Part shown: in pieces, positions 17,428 through 26,797 of the stretch | How positions within the stretch are numbered: position 1 is the first letter of the stretch | Layout: every line of letters starts with the position of its first letter | NCBI GenBank assembly: GCA_964576925.1 | Contig: CAZNWJ010000003.1 | Span: forward strand, 248,001 to 312,000 | Length of the DNA: 64,000 nt | Reading direction: 5' to 3' | Source of the DNA: JADJGC01 sp964576925 | GTDB lineage: Bacteria > Zixibacteria > MSB-5A5 > CAIYYT01 | Position numbers and translations under genes: made by a program | Notes under the pieces: model-generated | Database searches by the model: none | What the model saw: the letters and a program-made list of their open reading frames with translations, nothing else | Told to the model about the DNA's origin: nothing

Positions 17428-18801
17428 TTGAGCGTGTTTCAGAAAGCAATTGCAGAAGTGATCTATCCAGCAGTGGCGCGTTGGCGCGGCAGCCGCGAGG
17501 TTGCCCTGCTGCAAGAACTTCGTCGCACGCAATACCTCCCTCCCGATCAACTTCAGGAACTGCAGCTTAATCGCTTACGCACTACGCTCGAACATGCCGG
17601 CAAGTACGTCCCCTTCTACCGCCGGTTGTTTAACGAGGCCGGCTTCAATCCAGAGCGCATGGCCGACTTCTCCGATCTGCAGAAACTACCTGTCCTCACC
17701 AAACGCGATATTCAGGAGCACGGGCAAGAACTTCTCTCGGAGCAATTCGCGATCAACGATCTTGTGGCAAATCGCACCGGAGGGTCGACCGGCACACCGT
17801 TGCAGTTCTATCATGAAGCGCAGCGCTGGCAAGAGCGACAGGCAGCGACGTTGCGACACAACGAATGGGCCGGCTTTCGCATCGGTGACAAAGTCGCGCT
17901 GATCTGGGGGCATCAATCCGACCTGTCCGGTCTACGCTCCCTTCGCGCCAGGATGCGCAACGCCATCCTCGACCGACAACTCATTCTGGATAGCTCCAGT
18001 CTGACGGATGTCAAATTGGAGGAATTTGCCGCCCGCTATCGGCGCTTTCGCCCGCGCGTGATTCTGGCCTATGCCAACTCGCTTGCCGAAGTCGTCAGCT
18101 ACTTCAAAGAACGTCAGGTCCAACTTCCGCCGCCGCGTACGATCATAACTTCCGCTGAGATTCTCACAGTGGAAAGGCGCGCTCTCATCGAGGACTATTT
18201 CGGTGTCCGCGTGTTCGACCGCTACGGTTCGCGCGAGACTTCGGTGATTGCTTCCGAGTGCCGGGCTCACGACGGTCTCCATATTTGCGCCGAGTACTTG
18301 CATCTGGAGTTCATTGAACAGGGTCGACCGGTGGCGTCCGGAGAGTCGGGCGAAATCCTCGTAACCGTGCTGGGGAATCTTGCCTTCCCGTGGATCCGTT
18401 ACCAGATCGGGGATCTGGGGTCACCGGCGCCGGAAGCTGAATGCTCCTGCGGCGTCCGTTTGCCGAAGATGCAAATGGTTGCCGGTCGCGTCACCGATTT
18501 TCTTCTCGCGCCCGATGGTCGCAAAGTCTCAGGAGCCGCACTCACCATTCACCTTGTGGCAACCATACCCGGTGTGAAGCAGGCGCAGATCGTCCAGGAG
18601 TCCATCACCCGGATTGACTTCAATCTTGTCGTGAACGCCGACTTCGACGACAACGCGCGGTTGTCGCTTGAAGAAAAAGTACGCGAGTACTTCGGCACGA
18701 CAATGACCGTCTCCTACAACTATGTGGACGAAATTCCAAAGGAAGCGTCGGGCAAGTATCGTTTCTCGATCTGCAGAATTCCGCCGGAGCGAATGCGATG
18801 A
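17428..18801 (+). CDS. CapK/PaaK-like adenylate-forming enzyme, copy 1
   Basis: A 457-residue protein of the phenylacetate-CoA ligase-like family often found in capsule and exopolysaccharide loci (CapK). The nucleotide-binding loop is GGSTGTPLQFYHE near 120, the adenylation core motif is FDRYGSRETSVIASEC near 265, and the C-terminal subdomain ends EASGKYRFSICR with a conserved lysine. It contains a Cys cluster (AECSCGVRLPKMQ) seen in PaaK-like proteins. By family it should activate a carboxylic acid with ATP. The acid and acceptor are unknown. TTG at 17428 is the likeliest start, with GTG 17434 close by. It overlaps the next paralogue by 4 nt. Confidence 0.82.
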   Translation: MSVFQKAIAEVIYPAVARWRGSREVALLQELRRTQYLPPDQLQELQLNRLRTTLEHAGKYVPFYRRLFNEAGFNPERMADFSDLQKLPVLTKRDIQEHGQELLSEQFAINDLVANRTGGSTGTPLQFYHEAQRWQERQAATLRHNEWAGFRIGDKVALIWGHQSDLSGLRSLRARMRNAILDRQLILDSSSLTDVKLEEFAARYRRFRPRVILAYANSLAEVVSYFKERQVQLPPPRTIITSAEILTVERRALIEDYFGVRVFDRYGSRETSVIASECRAHDGLHICAEYLHLEFIEQGRPVASGESGEILVTVLGNLAFPWIRYQIGDLGSPAPEAECSCGVRLPKMQMVAGRVTDFLLAPDGRKVSGAALTIHLVATIPGVKQAQIVQESITRIDFNLVVNADFDDNARLSLEEKVREYFGTTMTVSYNYVDEIPKEASGKYRFSICRIPPERMR

Positions 18802-20159
18802 GCTTTTCGGAGAATTTTGTCCGTAGTCTGAGCTATCCTCTGCTGCTCGCCTATCGCGGTGAGTCGGAAATCCTGCGGCAGTACCGCAGGCTCCGCAAGT
18901 TTTGGACGGTCAGCCCCGATGAACTCGAGTCTCATCGCCGGCTGCGGTTGCAGCAACTCGTGCAACACGCGAGTCAAACGTCGCCATTCTATCAAGAGCG
19001 ATTTGCGGAAGCAGGTTTGGACCGAACGGCAATCTTATATGCCTCGGACCTGCGCAAACTGCCGTGCCTGACCAAGACGGAACTGAATTCTCAGATGTCA
19101 TCTGTTCTTTCAACCGCATTTCGCCGTGAAGATCTGGTTGAATCTTCAACCGGCGGGTCCAGCGGCATTCCGCTGAAGTTCTATCGTGATGCCCACGTAA
19201 CCGCCGTGCGGCGCGCCCAGGATTTCTTCTTCAATGCGCAACTGGGAATTCATCCGGGCACGAAACGAGCCTGGGTATGGGGATCCCCGCTCGATATCGC
19301 GCAGTCTTCCTCGATCAAGGCGCGACTCGCAAACTTCCTGTCAGAGCGGGCGGTTCACTTCTACAGCTTTGATGCCGGCGATCAACAGCTTCGCGAATTC
19401 ATCGGGCAGTTGAACCGTCATCGCCCGGAAGCGATCTTCGCCTATCCTAACATGCTCGTCGCCATTCTCGAGTTTGCGCGCGCGCATGATGTCACTTTGC
19501 CCAGGGTAGGCAAGGTCATCACGACGGCAGAGCCAACGTACTCCTGGCAGCGAGAGCTTTTCCGCGAGATGCTTGGCGCCGAAACTTTCGAGCGGTACGG
19601 CTCTCGCGAGATCGGTACGGTCGCAGCCGAACTGCTCGACCACAACGGCATGTATGTGTTCGAGCCGACATACATACTCGAAGTCATCGATGGCGACGGC
19701 AACGAGGTTCGCCCCGGCGAAATGGGAGAACTGGTTGTCACCGATCTCTACAACTTTGCCATGCCGCTCATTCGGTATCGAACCGGTGATATGGTCAGAC
19801 TTGAAGCACCCGGAAATACATCCTGCTGGAGGCGGATCACCGCGGTCGGGGGCAGGGTAGTGGACCTGATCGTTCGCCCGGACGGCTCCCGGATCGCCGG
19901 CGAGGCGTTGATCATGGCGCTGCGCACCAGCGGCGTTGTCGACCGCGTGCAGGTGATCCAGCGAAATCCGCAGCTGTTTGTCATCAGGCATCTGGAGACA
20001 GCAAGCATCGGGCATGAAGTCCGAGAAAGGTTGCAGGCGAAGATCGAGACGCTGATGACAAGCGCCGTGACCATCGAATTTCAGGCCGTACCCGAACTCG
20101 GATATGACCCCTCAGGCAAGTATCGGTATGTTACCAGCGAGTGCCGTCGTGACCGATAG
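18798..20159 (+). CDS. CapK/PaaK-like adenylate-forming enzyme, copy 2
   Basis: A 453-residue tandem paralogue of the preceding gene with the same architecture. The phosphate loop reads GGSSGIPLKFYRD, the core motif FERYGSREIGTVAAEL, and the C-terminus DPSGKYRYVTSECRR with the expected lysine. The two copies have clearly diverged, so they may act on different acids or form a pair. The Cys-rich segment of copy 1 (ECSCG) is reduced to a single Cys (NTSCWRRITAVGGR). The start overlaps the stop of copy 1 in an ATGA. Confidence 0.82.
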   Translation: MSFSENFVRSLSYPLLLAYRGESEILRQYRRLRKFWTVSPDELESHRRLRLQQLVQHASQTSPFYQERFAEAGLDRTAILYASDLRKLPCLTKTELNSQMSSVLSTAFRREDLVESSTGGSSGIPLKFYRDAHVTAVRRAQDFFFNAQLGIHPGTKRAWVWGSPLDIAQSSSIKARLANFLSERAVHFYSFDAGDQQLREFIGQLNRHRPEAIFAYPNMLVAILEFARAHDVTLPRVGKVITTAEPTYSWQRELFREMLGAETFERYGSREIGTVAAELLDHNGMYVFEPTYILEVIDGDGNEVRPGEMGELVVTDLYNFAMPLIRYRTGDMVRLEAPGNTSCWRRITAVGGRVVDLIVRPDGSRIAGEALIMALRTSGVVDRVQVIQRNPQLFVIRHLETASIGHEVRERLQAKIETLMTSAVTIEFQAVPELGYDPSGKYRYVTSECRRDR

Positions 20160-21255
20160 GCAAGCACCGACCGGGCGCCTCGATGGAGTCAGGATTCTCC
20201 TTGTGGCTCCATCGTTGGGGATTCTCGGCGGCCAAGCGGTTCAAGCCGATTTGCTATTGCACCATCTCCGCTCGGAGGGCGTAGCGGTCAACTTTCAACC
20301 GCACAACCCCGTGCCGTGGTGGCCTCTGAACTACCTGACTCGCATCAAGTACCTGCGCACGTTGATCGTTTCGATATTCTATCTCGGCGGACTGCTGCGC
20401 CGCATTCCACGACACGATGTTATTCACATCTTCAGCGCTTCGTACATGTCGTTTATGCTGGCGCCCGCGCCGGCGATACTCCTCAGCCGGCTATTCGGTA
20501 AGAAATGCATCTTGAACTACCGTTCAGGCGAAGCCGATGACCATCTTACCCGTTGGCGTCGTCGCATCGGCTGGATATTGCGTCGCGTTGACAAAATCAT
20601 CGTGCCCTCGGGGTATCTCGTGGCGGTCTTTGCGCATCACGGCTACACGGCTACAGCCATCCCCAACATCGCCGACGCCGGAAAGTTTTGCTTTCGTCAG
20701 CGCCGGGAAGTCTTGCCGCGCATTCTGGTGCCGCGTAATCTTGAACCGTTGTACGATGTTGAGACGGCGATTCGCGCCTTTGTCGAGGTGCGGCGCCACT
20801 ATCCGAGCGCGACTCTGAGGATCACAGGCACGGGATCAGAGGAGCTGCGGCTGCGACGATTGGTCCGGGAGGAGAAACTGGAGGGCATTGAATTCGTGGG
20901 CCGCATCGAACGGGATCGCATGCCCCGATTGTACGACGAGGCCGACATCTTCTTGAATACGTCAGTAGTCGATAACATGCCGGTAGCCATCATCGAGGCC
21001 TTCTTCAGCGGACTGCCGGTGGTCACGACCAACGCCGGCGGGATTCCTTACATCGTCCGTGACCGAGAAAACGGGCTGCTTTGCGAAATGCGCGACCATA
21101 AGGCGTTGGCGGCGGCGGTTTGCGAACTTGTTGCTAATGCCGATCTTCGACACGGACTTGCCGCCGCAGGCCAGAGCGATACTGCCGCATATCGTTGGGA
21201 GAGCGTCCGGCAGCGCTGGGCGGATACCTACCTGAACCTGGTGCGTAACTCATGA
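20104..21255 (+). CDS. Glycosyltransferase family 4 (GT-B fold)
   Basis: A predicted cytoplasmic GT4 glycosyltransferase of up to 383 residues. The N-terminal Rossmann half begins RILLVAPSLGILGGQAVQADLL (glycine loop). The C-terminal donor-binding half has EGIEFVGRI, LYDEADIFLNTSVVDNMPVAIIEAFFSGLPVVTTNAGGIPYIV, which includes the E-x7-E-type motif of this family. It would add one sugar to the growing repeat unit. ATG 20104 overlaps the previous gene by 56 nt; ATG 20128 and GTG 20149 are equally possible starts. It ends in an ATGA overlap with the heparinase-like gene. Confidence 0.88.
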   Translation: MTPQASIGMLPASAVVTDRQAPTGRLDGVRILLVAPSLGILGGQAVQADLLLHHLRSEGVAVNFQPHNPVPWWPLNYLTRIKYLRTLIVSIFYLGGLLRRIPRHDVIHIFSASYMSFMLAPAPAILLSRLFGKKCILNYRSGEADDHLTRWRRRIGWILRRVDKIIVPSGYLVAVFAHHGYTATAIPNIADAGKFCFRQRREVLPRILVPRNLEPLYDVETAIRAFVEVRRHYPSATLRITGTGSEELRLRRLVREEKLEGIEFVGRIERDRMPRLYDEADIFLNTSVVDNMPVAIIEAFFSGLPVVTTNAGGIPYIVRDRENGLLCEMRDHKALAAAVCELVANADLRHGLAAAGQSDTAAYRWESVRQRWADTYLNLVRNS

Positions 21256-23636
21256 ACAAGCTGATCAAGGTTATTCGCAAGATCGCGCTCGGCGAATTTG
21301 CCGAATTGGTTTTCCGGCTTCGAGAAGAGAGAATTCGTCGCCGCGAGAGACGGCGCCATGCGGAAGGAATGCGCCTGTTTGATCTTGCGAACTTGGGCGA
21401 CATCTTCACCCCGGAATTCCTGTCTCAATTCAGCACAGGCGATTCCGGGCTCGACCTGGCCTCTGCCCTACGGAGCAAGGATCCCCGGCGCTTCTTCGGG
21501 GGATTCTCCAAGGTCGGTGACTTCGGCGGGGCGATTGCCGCCATGGATGGTGAGCAGCGACAACGAATTCTCGCTGATGCCGAGAGCATTCTCGGCGACA
21601 AGTTCCCGGTCTTCCATCGCGCTCCGCAATCCTATGGTTCGCCGCCGTCATGGAATTTTGATCCTGATGCTCGCCGTCTGTCGCCTGAAGCGTTCTATGC
21701 CGATATCGATTTCCTCAATGGCGATCTCGTCGGTGATTCCAAAGTCATCTGGGAGCTCTCGCGATTTCAGTTCGTTTACGATCTCGGCCAGGCCTACGCA
21801 CTGTCCGGCGACGAGCGATACCCGGCGAGATTCTTCACGCTCTTGCACGATTGGAATCAACGCAATCCGGACTACCAGGGGATCAACTTCTGCTCGGCAT
21901 TGGAATTCGCTTTCCGGGCGCATTCGCTGACGTGGGCGGTGTTTTTCTTCCGCAATTCGCAGGCACTCGAAGCAACCGCTGCAGCAGATATCTATCGTCT
22001 TCTCCTCGTCTGCGGCCGGTTCATGCGCGATCACCTCTCCGTGTATTTCTCGCCCAATACTCATCTGCTCGGAGAGGCCTATGGGCTCTACCTCCTTGGG
22101 ACGCTGTATCCTGAGTTTCGTGAGGCAGCAGACTGGCGCGCCTGCGGACGGCGAATTCTGCTGGAAGAACTCGACCGGCAATTCACCGCCGAGGGCATGC
22201 ACGCCGAGCGCAGCGTCTGCTATCACGCCTATGCGCTCGAGTTCTACCTCTCATTCGCGATCTTGGCCGCGAACAACGGCGACCCACTGCCGCCGCACGT
22301 GAGCGTGCGACTGGAACAAATGACGAATGTACTTGCAACGCTCCGGCGACCTGATGGGCGCTGGCCCGATCTCGGCGACAACGACGGCGGCCGCCTGTTC
22401 TTTCTTTCGCGCGTAGCACAACTGGATTACGAACCTATTCTTGAAGCAGCCATGCGGCACCTGGGTTTGACCAAGACAACCCGCGTGAGTTTCGCAGAGT
22501 CGTTCTGGCTCGCGCCGGCAACCCTCCCCGGCCGTACAATTGAACTTGCGGCCGAAACAGCATCAGCGCTGCTGCAAGACTCCGGGCTGATCATATCGCG
22601 CCTGGGCGACAACTTCTCAGCTTTTCAGTTTGGGGCGTTTGGTTACGCCGACTGCCCGCACTCGCATGCGGATCACCTTCACCTCGAGATCGCCGTAGGC
22701 GAGGATGTCTTGTTAATCGATCCTGGCACTTACAGCTACTCCGGCAATCCGGCGGGCCGAAATCAGTTCCGCTCGTGTTTGGCGCACAACGGCCCGCGCA
22801 TTCTCGGGAGCGAGTATCTGGTTCCCGACGATCTTTTTGCCTGGAGGCAGAAGCCCTTTTGCCGACTTGATGGCTACGTACGCGGGGGAGAGGCTGAGTA
22901 TTATGAAGCTGCCTATACTGTCGCCATCGACCCAAGTCACCAGGCCCGTCTATGCCGAACGGTGCTCTTCATCGGCGACGGTTGTTGGCTGGTGCGCGAC
23001 TCGATTCGCTGTTCGAAACCGATTCAAGCCGCGTGGGATTTTCGCTCCCACAAGTCAATCGCCTGGAAGGACAAGGCAATCCTGATCTCAGGCACGCAGA
23101 CGCTTCTGTCGATTACTCCAGTGAGTCTCCTTGGTCACGAGGTAGAGTCGATGAAATCCTGGATGCCCGCCGACTATGGCCGGGGAAGTTGGGGTACAGC
23201 ACTTAGAATTGTCACTCACTTGAATGAAGAGATCGACTTCGGCTTCATCATGCAGACCGCGCCGATTACGTTGAAGAAGAAAATTGGTCCCGACCCGGCG
23301 GCACTCTACGAACGCACCGAAACTCCGTTACCGGCGGGTGCTGTCGAGGCTTTTCAGTTTTTCGGTCACGCGCCGTTGAACGGTGGACGCATTGAATCAG
23401 ACGCCGAGATTGGCTACGTTGCCTTGGGACCGCTCGATCGCCGTTACGTTGCCTTGGTCAGAGCTTCGCGACTCGCTGTGGACGGCATACCGGTATTCGT
23501 GAGTGACCGGCCGGCAGCCTTTGTCGAGCTGAGTTTTGACGGCGCCGTCTGGACGGTCTGCACCGACTCCGGCGACGGCATCGCGGTGCCCGATCCTTCG
23601 ATCTGCCGCTTTGTCGCCGCCAGAAGGGGAGCCTGA
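21252..23636 (+). CDS. Heparinase II/III family protein
   Basis: A 794-residue protein with the alginate-lyase-like alpha/alpha toroid in its N-terminal half (for example FSPNTHLLGEAYGLYLLG, AEGMHAERSVCYHAYALEF) and the heparinase II/III beta-sandwich domain from about residue 430 (YADCPHSHADHLHLEIAVG, DPGTYSYSG, NQFRSCLAHNG). The N...H and Y...H residues expected for uronate lyases are present. It lacks an obvious signal peptide, so it may act in the cytoplasm or at the membrane, as similar proteins of exopolysaccharide clusters do. It could cleave or modify a uronic-acid polymer. Together with the AlgD-like dehydrogenase in the same run, this points to uronate in the polymer. Confidence 0.88.
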   Translation: MNKLIKVIRKIALGEFAELVFRLREERIRRRERRRHAEGMRLFDLANLGDIFTPEFLSQFSTGDSGLDLASALRSKDPRRFFGGFSKVGDFGGAIAAMDGEQRQRILADAESILGDKFPVFHRAPQSYGSPPSWNFDPDARRLSPEAFYADIDFLNGDLVGDSKVIWELSRFQFVYDLGQAYALSGDERYPARFFTLLHDWNQRNPDYQGINFCSALEFAFRAHSLTWAVFFFRNSQALEATAAADIYRLLLVCGRFMRDHLSVYFSPNTHLLGEAYGLYLLGTLYPEFREAADWRACGRRILLEELDRQFTAEGMHAERSVCYHAYALEFYLSFAILAANNGDPLPPHVSVRLEQMTNVLATLRRPDGRWPDLGDNDGGRLFFLSRVAQLDYEPILEAAMRHLGLTKTTRVSFAESFWLAPATLPGRTIELAAETASALLQDSGLIISRLGDNFSAFQFGAFGYADCPHSHADHLHLEIAVGEDVLLIDPGTYSYSGNPAGRNQFRSCLAHNGPRILGSEYLVPDDLFAWRQKPFCRLDGYVRGGEAEYYEAAYTVAIDPSHQARLCRTVLFIGDGCWLVRDSIRCSKPIQAAWDFRSHKSIAWKDKAILISGTQTLLSITPVSLLGHEVESMKSWMPADYGRGSWGTALRIVTHLNEEIDFGFIMQTAPITLKKKIGPDPAALYERTETPLPAGAVEAFQFFGHAPLNGGRIESDAEIGYVALGPLDRRYVALVRASRLAVDGIPVFVSDRPAAFVELSFDGAVWTVCTDSGDGIAVPDPSICRFVAARRGA

Positions 23637-23641
23637 GCGGT

Positions 23642-25567
23642 ATGTGCGGCATTTGCGGATTCATCTTCAAGGACAGCACGCGTCACGTTGACCCCGCATT
23701 GCTGCGGCGAATGAACGACTCGCTGTCGCACCGCGGACCGGATGATCACGGATTCTACCTCGACGGCAACATCGGCTTCGGTCATCGCCGTCTTTCGATC
23801 GTCGATCTCGCCGGCGGGCATCAGCCGATGTCAAACTCGGCACAGGATATGTGGATCACTTACAACGGTGAGATCTACAATCATCGCGAGCTGCGCCGCG
23901 ACCTCGAAAAACGCGGCTTCTCCTATCGCACGAACAGCGATACAGAGACGATCATCCATCAACTCGATGCCGACGGCAGCGCCGGATTGCATAAGTTGCG
24001 CGGGATGTTTGCTTTCGCCCTTCACGACCGTCGGCGCAGCCAAGTGTTCATCGCCCGCGACCGCCTCGGTATCAAGCCGCTATACTACATCGACACGCCG
24101 GAGTACTTTGCCTTTGCCTCCGAGATCAAGGCCTTGCTGCAGATTCCCGGTTTCTGTCGCGAAATCAACCAGCACGCTCTGTTGCAGATTCTGGCGCTCA
24201 AGTATACCTGCGACGACTCCACGCTCTTCTGTGGGATCCACAAACTCGAGCCGGGGCATTTTCTCGAACTTAAGGACGGCATCGTCAGTATCGTTCGCTA
24301 CTGGGATTGCGGTCATATCCAGACGGACCATACCTTAACCGAAGCGGCGGCAGCAGGGCGCTTGCGTGAACTGCTCGACGAGTCAATCAATCTGCGCCTG
24401 ATGGCGGATGTGCCGCTCGGGATGTTTCTCTCCGGCGGCATCGATTCGACGATCATCAGCGCGCGCATGGCCAAAATGGTGGATCGACCGATTGTGACCT
24501 TCAGCGTGGCCTTCCGGGAACGCGAAGCAAATGAACTCGAGTACGCCCGCCTCGCCGCCCGCCATGCCGGAGCAGACCAGCACGAAATTACGATGACGAC
24601 CGAAGACTTCTTCAGTCTTTGGCCGCAAATGGTCTACCACGAGGACGAGCCAATCGCTCACCCATCGTCAGTCGCTCTCCACAAAGTCTCGCAGCTCGCG
24701 GCGCAGCATGTCAAGGTGGTGCTGACCGGTGAGGGCTCTGACGAGCTACTCGGGGGCTATGAGCGCTATTACCAGACTCTCCACAACCTGACCGCTGATC
24801 GCTGGCTGCGCTTCTGTTTTCCGCGTGCAGCACGCCGGGCAATTACGCGGCCGCTGCTTGCTGCTCTGCCATACTCGTTCCCGCTGCGCAACAAGGCGGT
24901 CCGCACCATCGCGTACCTTGATCCTGATCTGGAATCCATCTATCTTGATAACTACGCGACGTTTTCGCGTCCAATGCTGGCTCGGCTCTTGCGTGGACAA
25001 CTCTGGCAGGGAATCGATCCTCACCGCGTCTATGACTCCTATTTTTCCCATTTCCGTAGTTCGAGCAACGGCTCGTTGCTGGCAATAATGCTCTACGCCG
25101 ACGTAAAGACTTACTTGGTCGAATTGCTGATGAAACAAGATCAGATGTCGATGGCCGCCTCGATCGAGTCGCGCGTGCCGTTCCTGGACCACCGGCTGGT
25201 TGAGTTTGCCTTCAGCCTCCCCGACCCGCTCAAGATCAAGCGCTTTGCCACCAAGCGCGTGCTGCGAAAGGCGTTCCAGGCGGACATTCCGCGCGAAATT
25301 CTCACGCGGCCCAAGGCGGGGTTTCCGGTACCGATTCGCAAGTGGTTTGCCGGGGAGTATTATCGCGCCGCCGAGGCAATGCTGCTGGGCAAAGATTCGC
25401 TTTGCCTTGAGCTCTTTGACCGGGAAGAAATCACGCGGTTGTTGAACCTCCATCGCAGCGGCAAGTACAATTACTCGGATCAGATCTGGACGCTGATGAA
25501 TCTCGAGATTTGGAACCGCATCTTTATGCACGGCGAGGCTCCCACTGCAATAAGGATCAATCCTTGA
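23642..25567 (+). CDS. asnB: Asparagine synthetase (glutamine-hydrolysing), AsnB type
   Basis: A 641-residue two-domain amidotransferase. The N-terminus MCGICGF supplies the catalytic cysteine of the glutaminase domain (about 1-200; SHRGPDDHG, RLSIVDLAGGHQPM). The synthetase domain has the PP-loop FLSGGIDSTIISA at about 262-274 and GEGSDELLGGYERY near 365. Enzymes of this type in glycan loci often amidate a sugar uronic acid instead of making free asparagine, and the neighbours here support that reading. It starts 5 nt after the heparinase-like gene and overlaps the next gene by 4 nt (TTGA). Confidence 0.93.
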   Translation: MCGICGFIFKDSTRHVDPALLRRMNDSLSHRGPDDHGFYLDGNIGFGHRRLSIVDLAGGHQPMSNSAQDMWITYNGEIYNHRELRRDLEKRGFSYRTNSDTETIIHQLDADGSAGLHKLRGMFAFALHDRRRSQVFIARDRLGIKPLYYIDTPEYFAFASEIKALLQIPGFCREINQHALLQILALKYTCDDSTLFCGIHKLEPGHFLELKDGIVSIVRYWDCGHIQTDHTLTEAAAAGRLRELLDESINLRLMADVPLGMFLSGGIDSTIISARMAKMVDRPIVTFSVAFREREANELEYARLAARHAGADQHEITMTTEDFFSLWPQMVYHEDEPIAHPSSVALHKVSQLAAQHVKVVLTGEGSDELLGGYERYYQTLHNLTADRWLRFCFPRAARRAITRPLLAALPYSFPLRNKAVRTIAYLDPDLESIYLDNYATFSRPMLARLLRGQLWQGIDPHRVYDSYFSHFRSSSNGSLLAIMLYADVKTYLVELLMKQDQMSMAASIESRVPFLDHRLVEFAFSLPDPLKIKRFATKRVLRKAFQADIPREILTRPKAGFPVPIRKWFAGEYYRAAEAMLLGKDSLCLELFDREEITRLLNLHRSGKYNYSDQIWTLMNLEIWNRIFMHGEAPTAIRINP

Positions 25568-26790
25568 GAGTGCTGTGGATCAAGTCGGACTTCCCGAATC
25601 CGGCGGATACCGGCGGGAAAATCCGCACCCGCCAGTTGCTGCGCGAACTTGCCAAGCGCTCCCAAGTCACATTTCTCTCGTATGTGCCCCCCGAATTGGA
25701 CGGGCACTACCTCGAGGAATTGCGGAGCGAAGGACTCGCAGTTGAGTCAATTCCGCGTGCCGAAGAAGTCAAAACAGGTGCGCGATTCTATCTCCGCGTG
25801 CTCGCCAACCTCTTCTCACCGCAGCCCTACTTCATAAGCAAGTACATCAGCAAGGTTATGGCGGCAAAGGTAAGGGACTTAGGTCGGAGAGAACGACACG
25901 ACGTTGTGCTCTGCGACTTTCTCGAAATGGCGTGGTGCGCCGACCACGTAGAGGGGATACCTGTAGCGCTTTTTGAGCACAATGTTGAGACGCTGATCTG
26001 GCGACGCTATGCCGAGGTCGAGGCGAATCCCTTTAAACGTGCCTATTTCAATTTCGAAAAGCAGCGTGTTGCCCGCAGTGAGCAGGCCGCCTGCGCCCGG
26101 TTTGACCGCGTCTTTACGGTTTCCGATGACGACGGGAAAATTCTTCAGTCGGAATTTGGCTTGCGCGAGTTCGTGACTCTGCCCACTGGCGTTGACACGC
26201 TTTATTTCCAGCCGCAAACCGGTGAAGTCGACAAACGACTTGTCTTTTGCGGCTCAATGGACTGGATGCCGAATATCGATGCCTTTTGGTGGTTCTACCG
26301 CTCAATCTACCCGCGGCTGAAAGCGGTGGTTCCCGGCCTGACCTTCGCCGTCGTCGGCCGGCGCCCGCCGCAAGAAATTGTCGCGACGGCGGCCGAGGAT
26401 CCTTCGCTGACTGTGACCGGCACGGTGGAAGATATTCGGCCTCACGTCGCTGCCGGGCAACTCTATATCGTGCCGCTTCGCGTGGGCGGCGGAACACGAA
26501 TCAAGATCTTCGAGGCGATGGCACTGCGGCGTTGCGTTGTCGCGACAACGATTGGCGCTGAAGGACTTCCGCTGGTCCCTGGCGAGCACTTGGCGATAGC
26601 CGATGGGGAAGAAGGCTTTGCAAATGCCGTCATTGAGTTGTTGCAGGATGGCAACAAACGTGATAAGATGGCAACGGCCGGTTATCGGCTGGTAACGGAT
26701 AACTACTCCTGGAGTCGCGCGGCGGATGTGCTGCAGCGCTCGTTGGAGACCCTGGTGAGTTCAAGACGCGCCGTATCACACGGACTCTGA
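25564..26790 (+). CDS. Glycosyltransferase family 4 (PEP-CTERM/EpsH-type sugar transferase-like)
   Basis: A 408-residue GT-B glycosyltransferase. It begins RVLWIKSDFPNPADTGGKIRT, typical of transferases in which a GGxxR loop opens the acceptor domain. The donor domain has LVFCGSMDWMPNIDAFWWF, TVTGTVEDIRPHVAAG, IVPLRVGGGTRIKIFEAMA. These resemble the sugar transferases found next to exosortase loci, though I cannot confirm family membership by search. The TTG start at 25564 overlaps the asnB stop and has AAGGA 7 nt upstream; a longer frame from 25510 would lie inside asnB. Confidence 0.86.
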   Translation: MRVLWIKSDFPNPADTGGKIRTRQLLRELAKRSQVTFLSYVPPELDGHYLEELRSEGLAVESIPRAEEVKTGARFYLRVLANLFSPQPYFISKYISKVMAAKVRDLGRRERHDVVLCDFLEMAWCADHVEGIPVALFEHNVETLIWRRYAEVEANPFKRAYFNFEKQRVARSEQAACARFDRVFTVSDDDGKILQSEFGLREFVTLPTGVDTLYFQPQTGEVDKRLVFCGSMDWMPNIDAFWWFYRSIYPRLKAVVPGLTFAVVGRRPPQEIVATAAEDPSLTVTGTVEDIRPHVAAGQLYIVPLRVGGGTRIKIFEAMALRRCVVATTIGAEGLPLVPGEHLAIADGEEGFANAVIELLQDGNKRDKMATAGYRLVTDNYSWSRAADVLQRSLETLVSSRRAVSHGL

Positions 26791-26797
26791 GGCGAGA

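Noticed and set aside
25510..25563. Start of the GT4 gene 18 codons upstream, inside asnB
   Set aside because: The family fold begins at RVLWIKSDFP, and the TTG at 25564 overlaps the asnB stop with AAGGA upstream.
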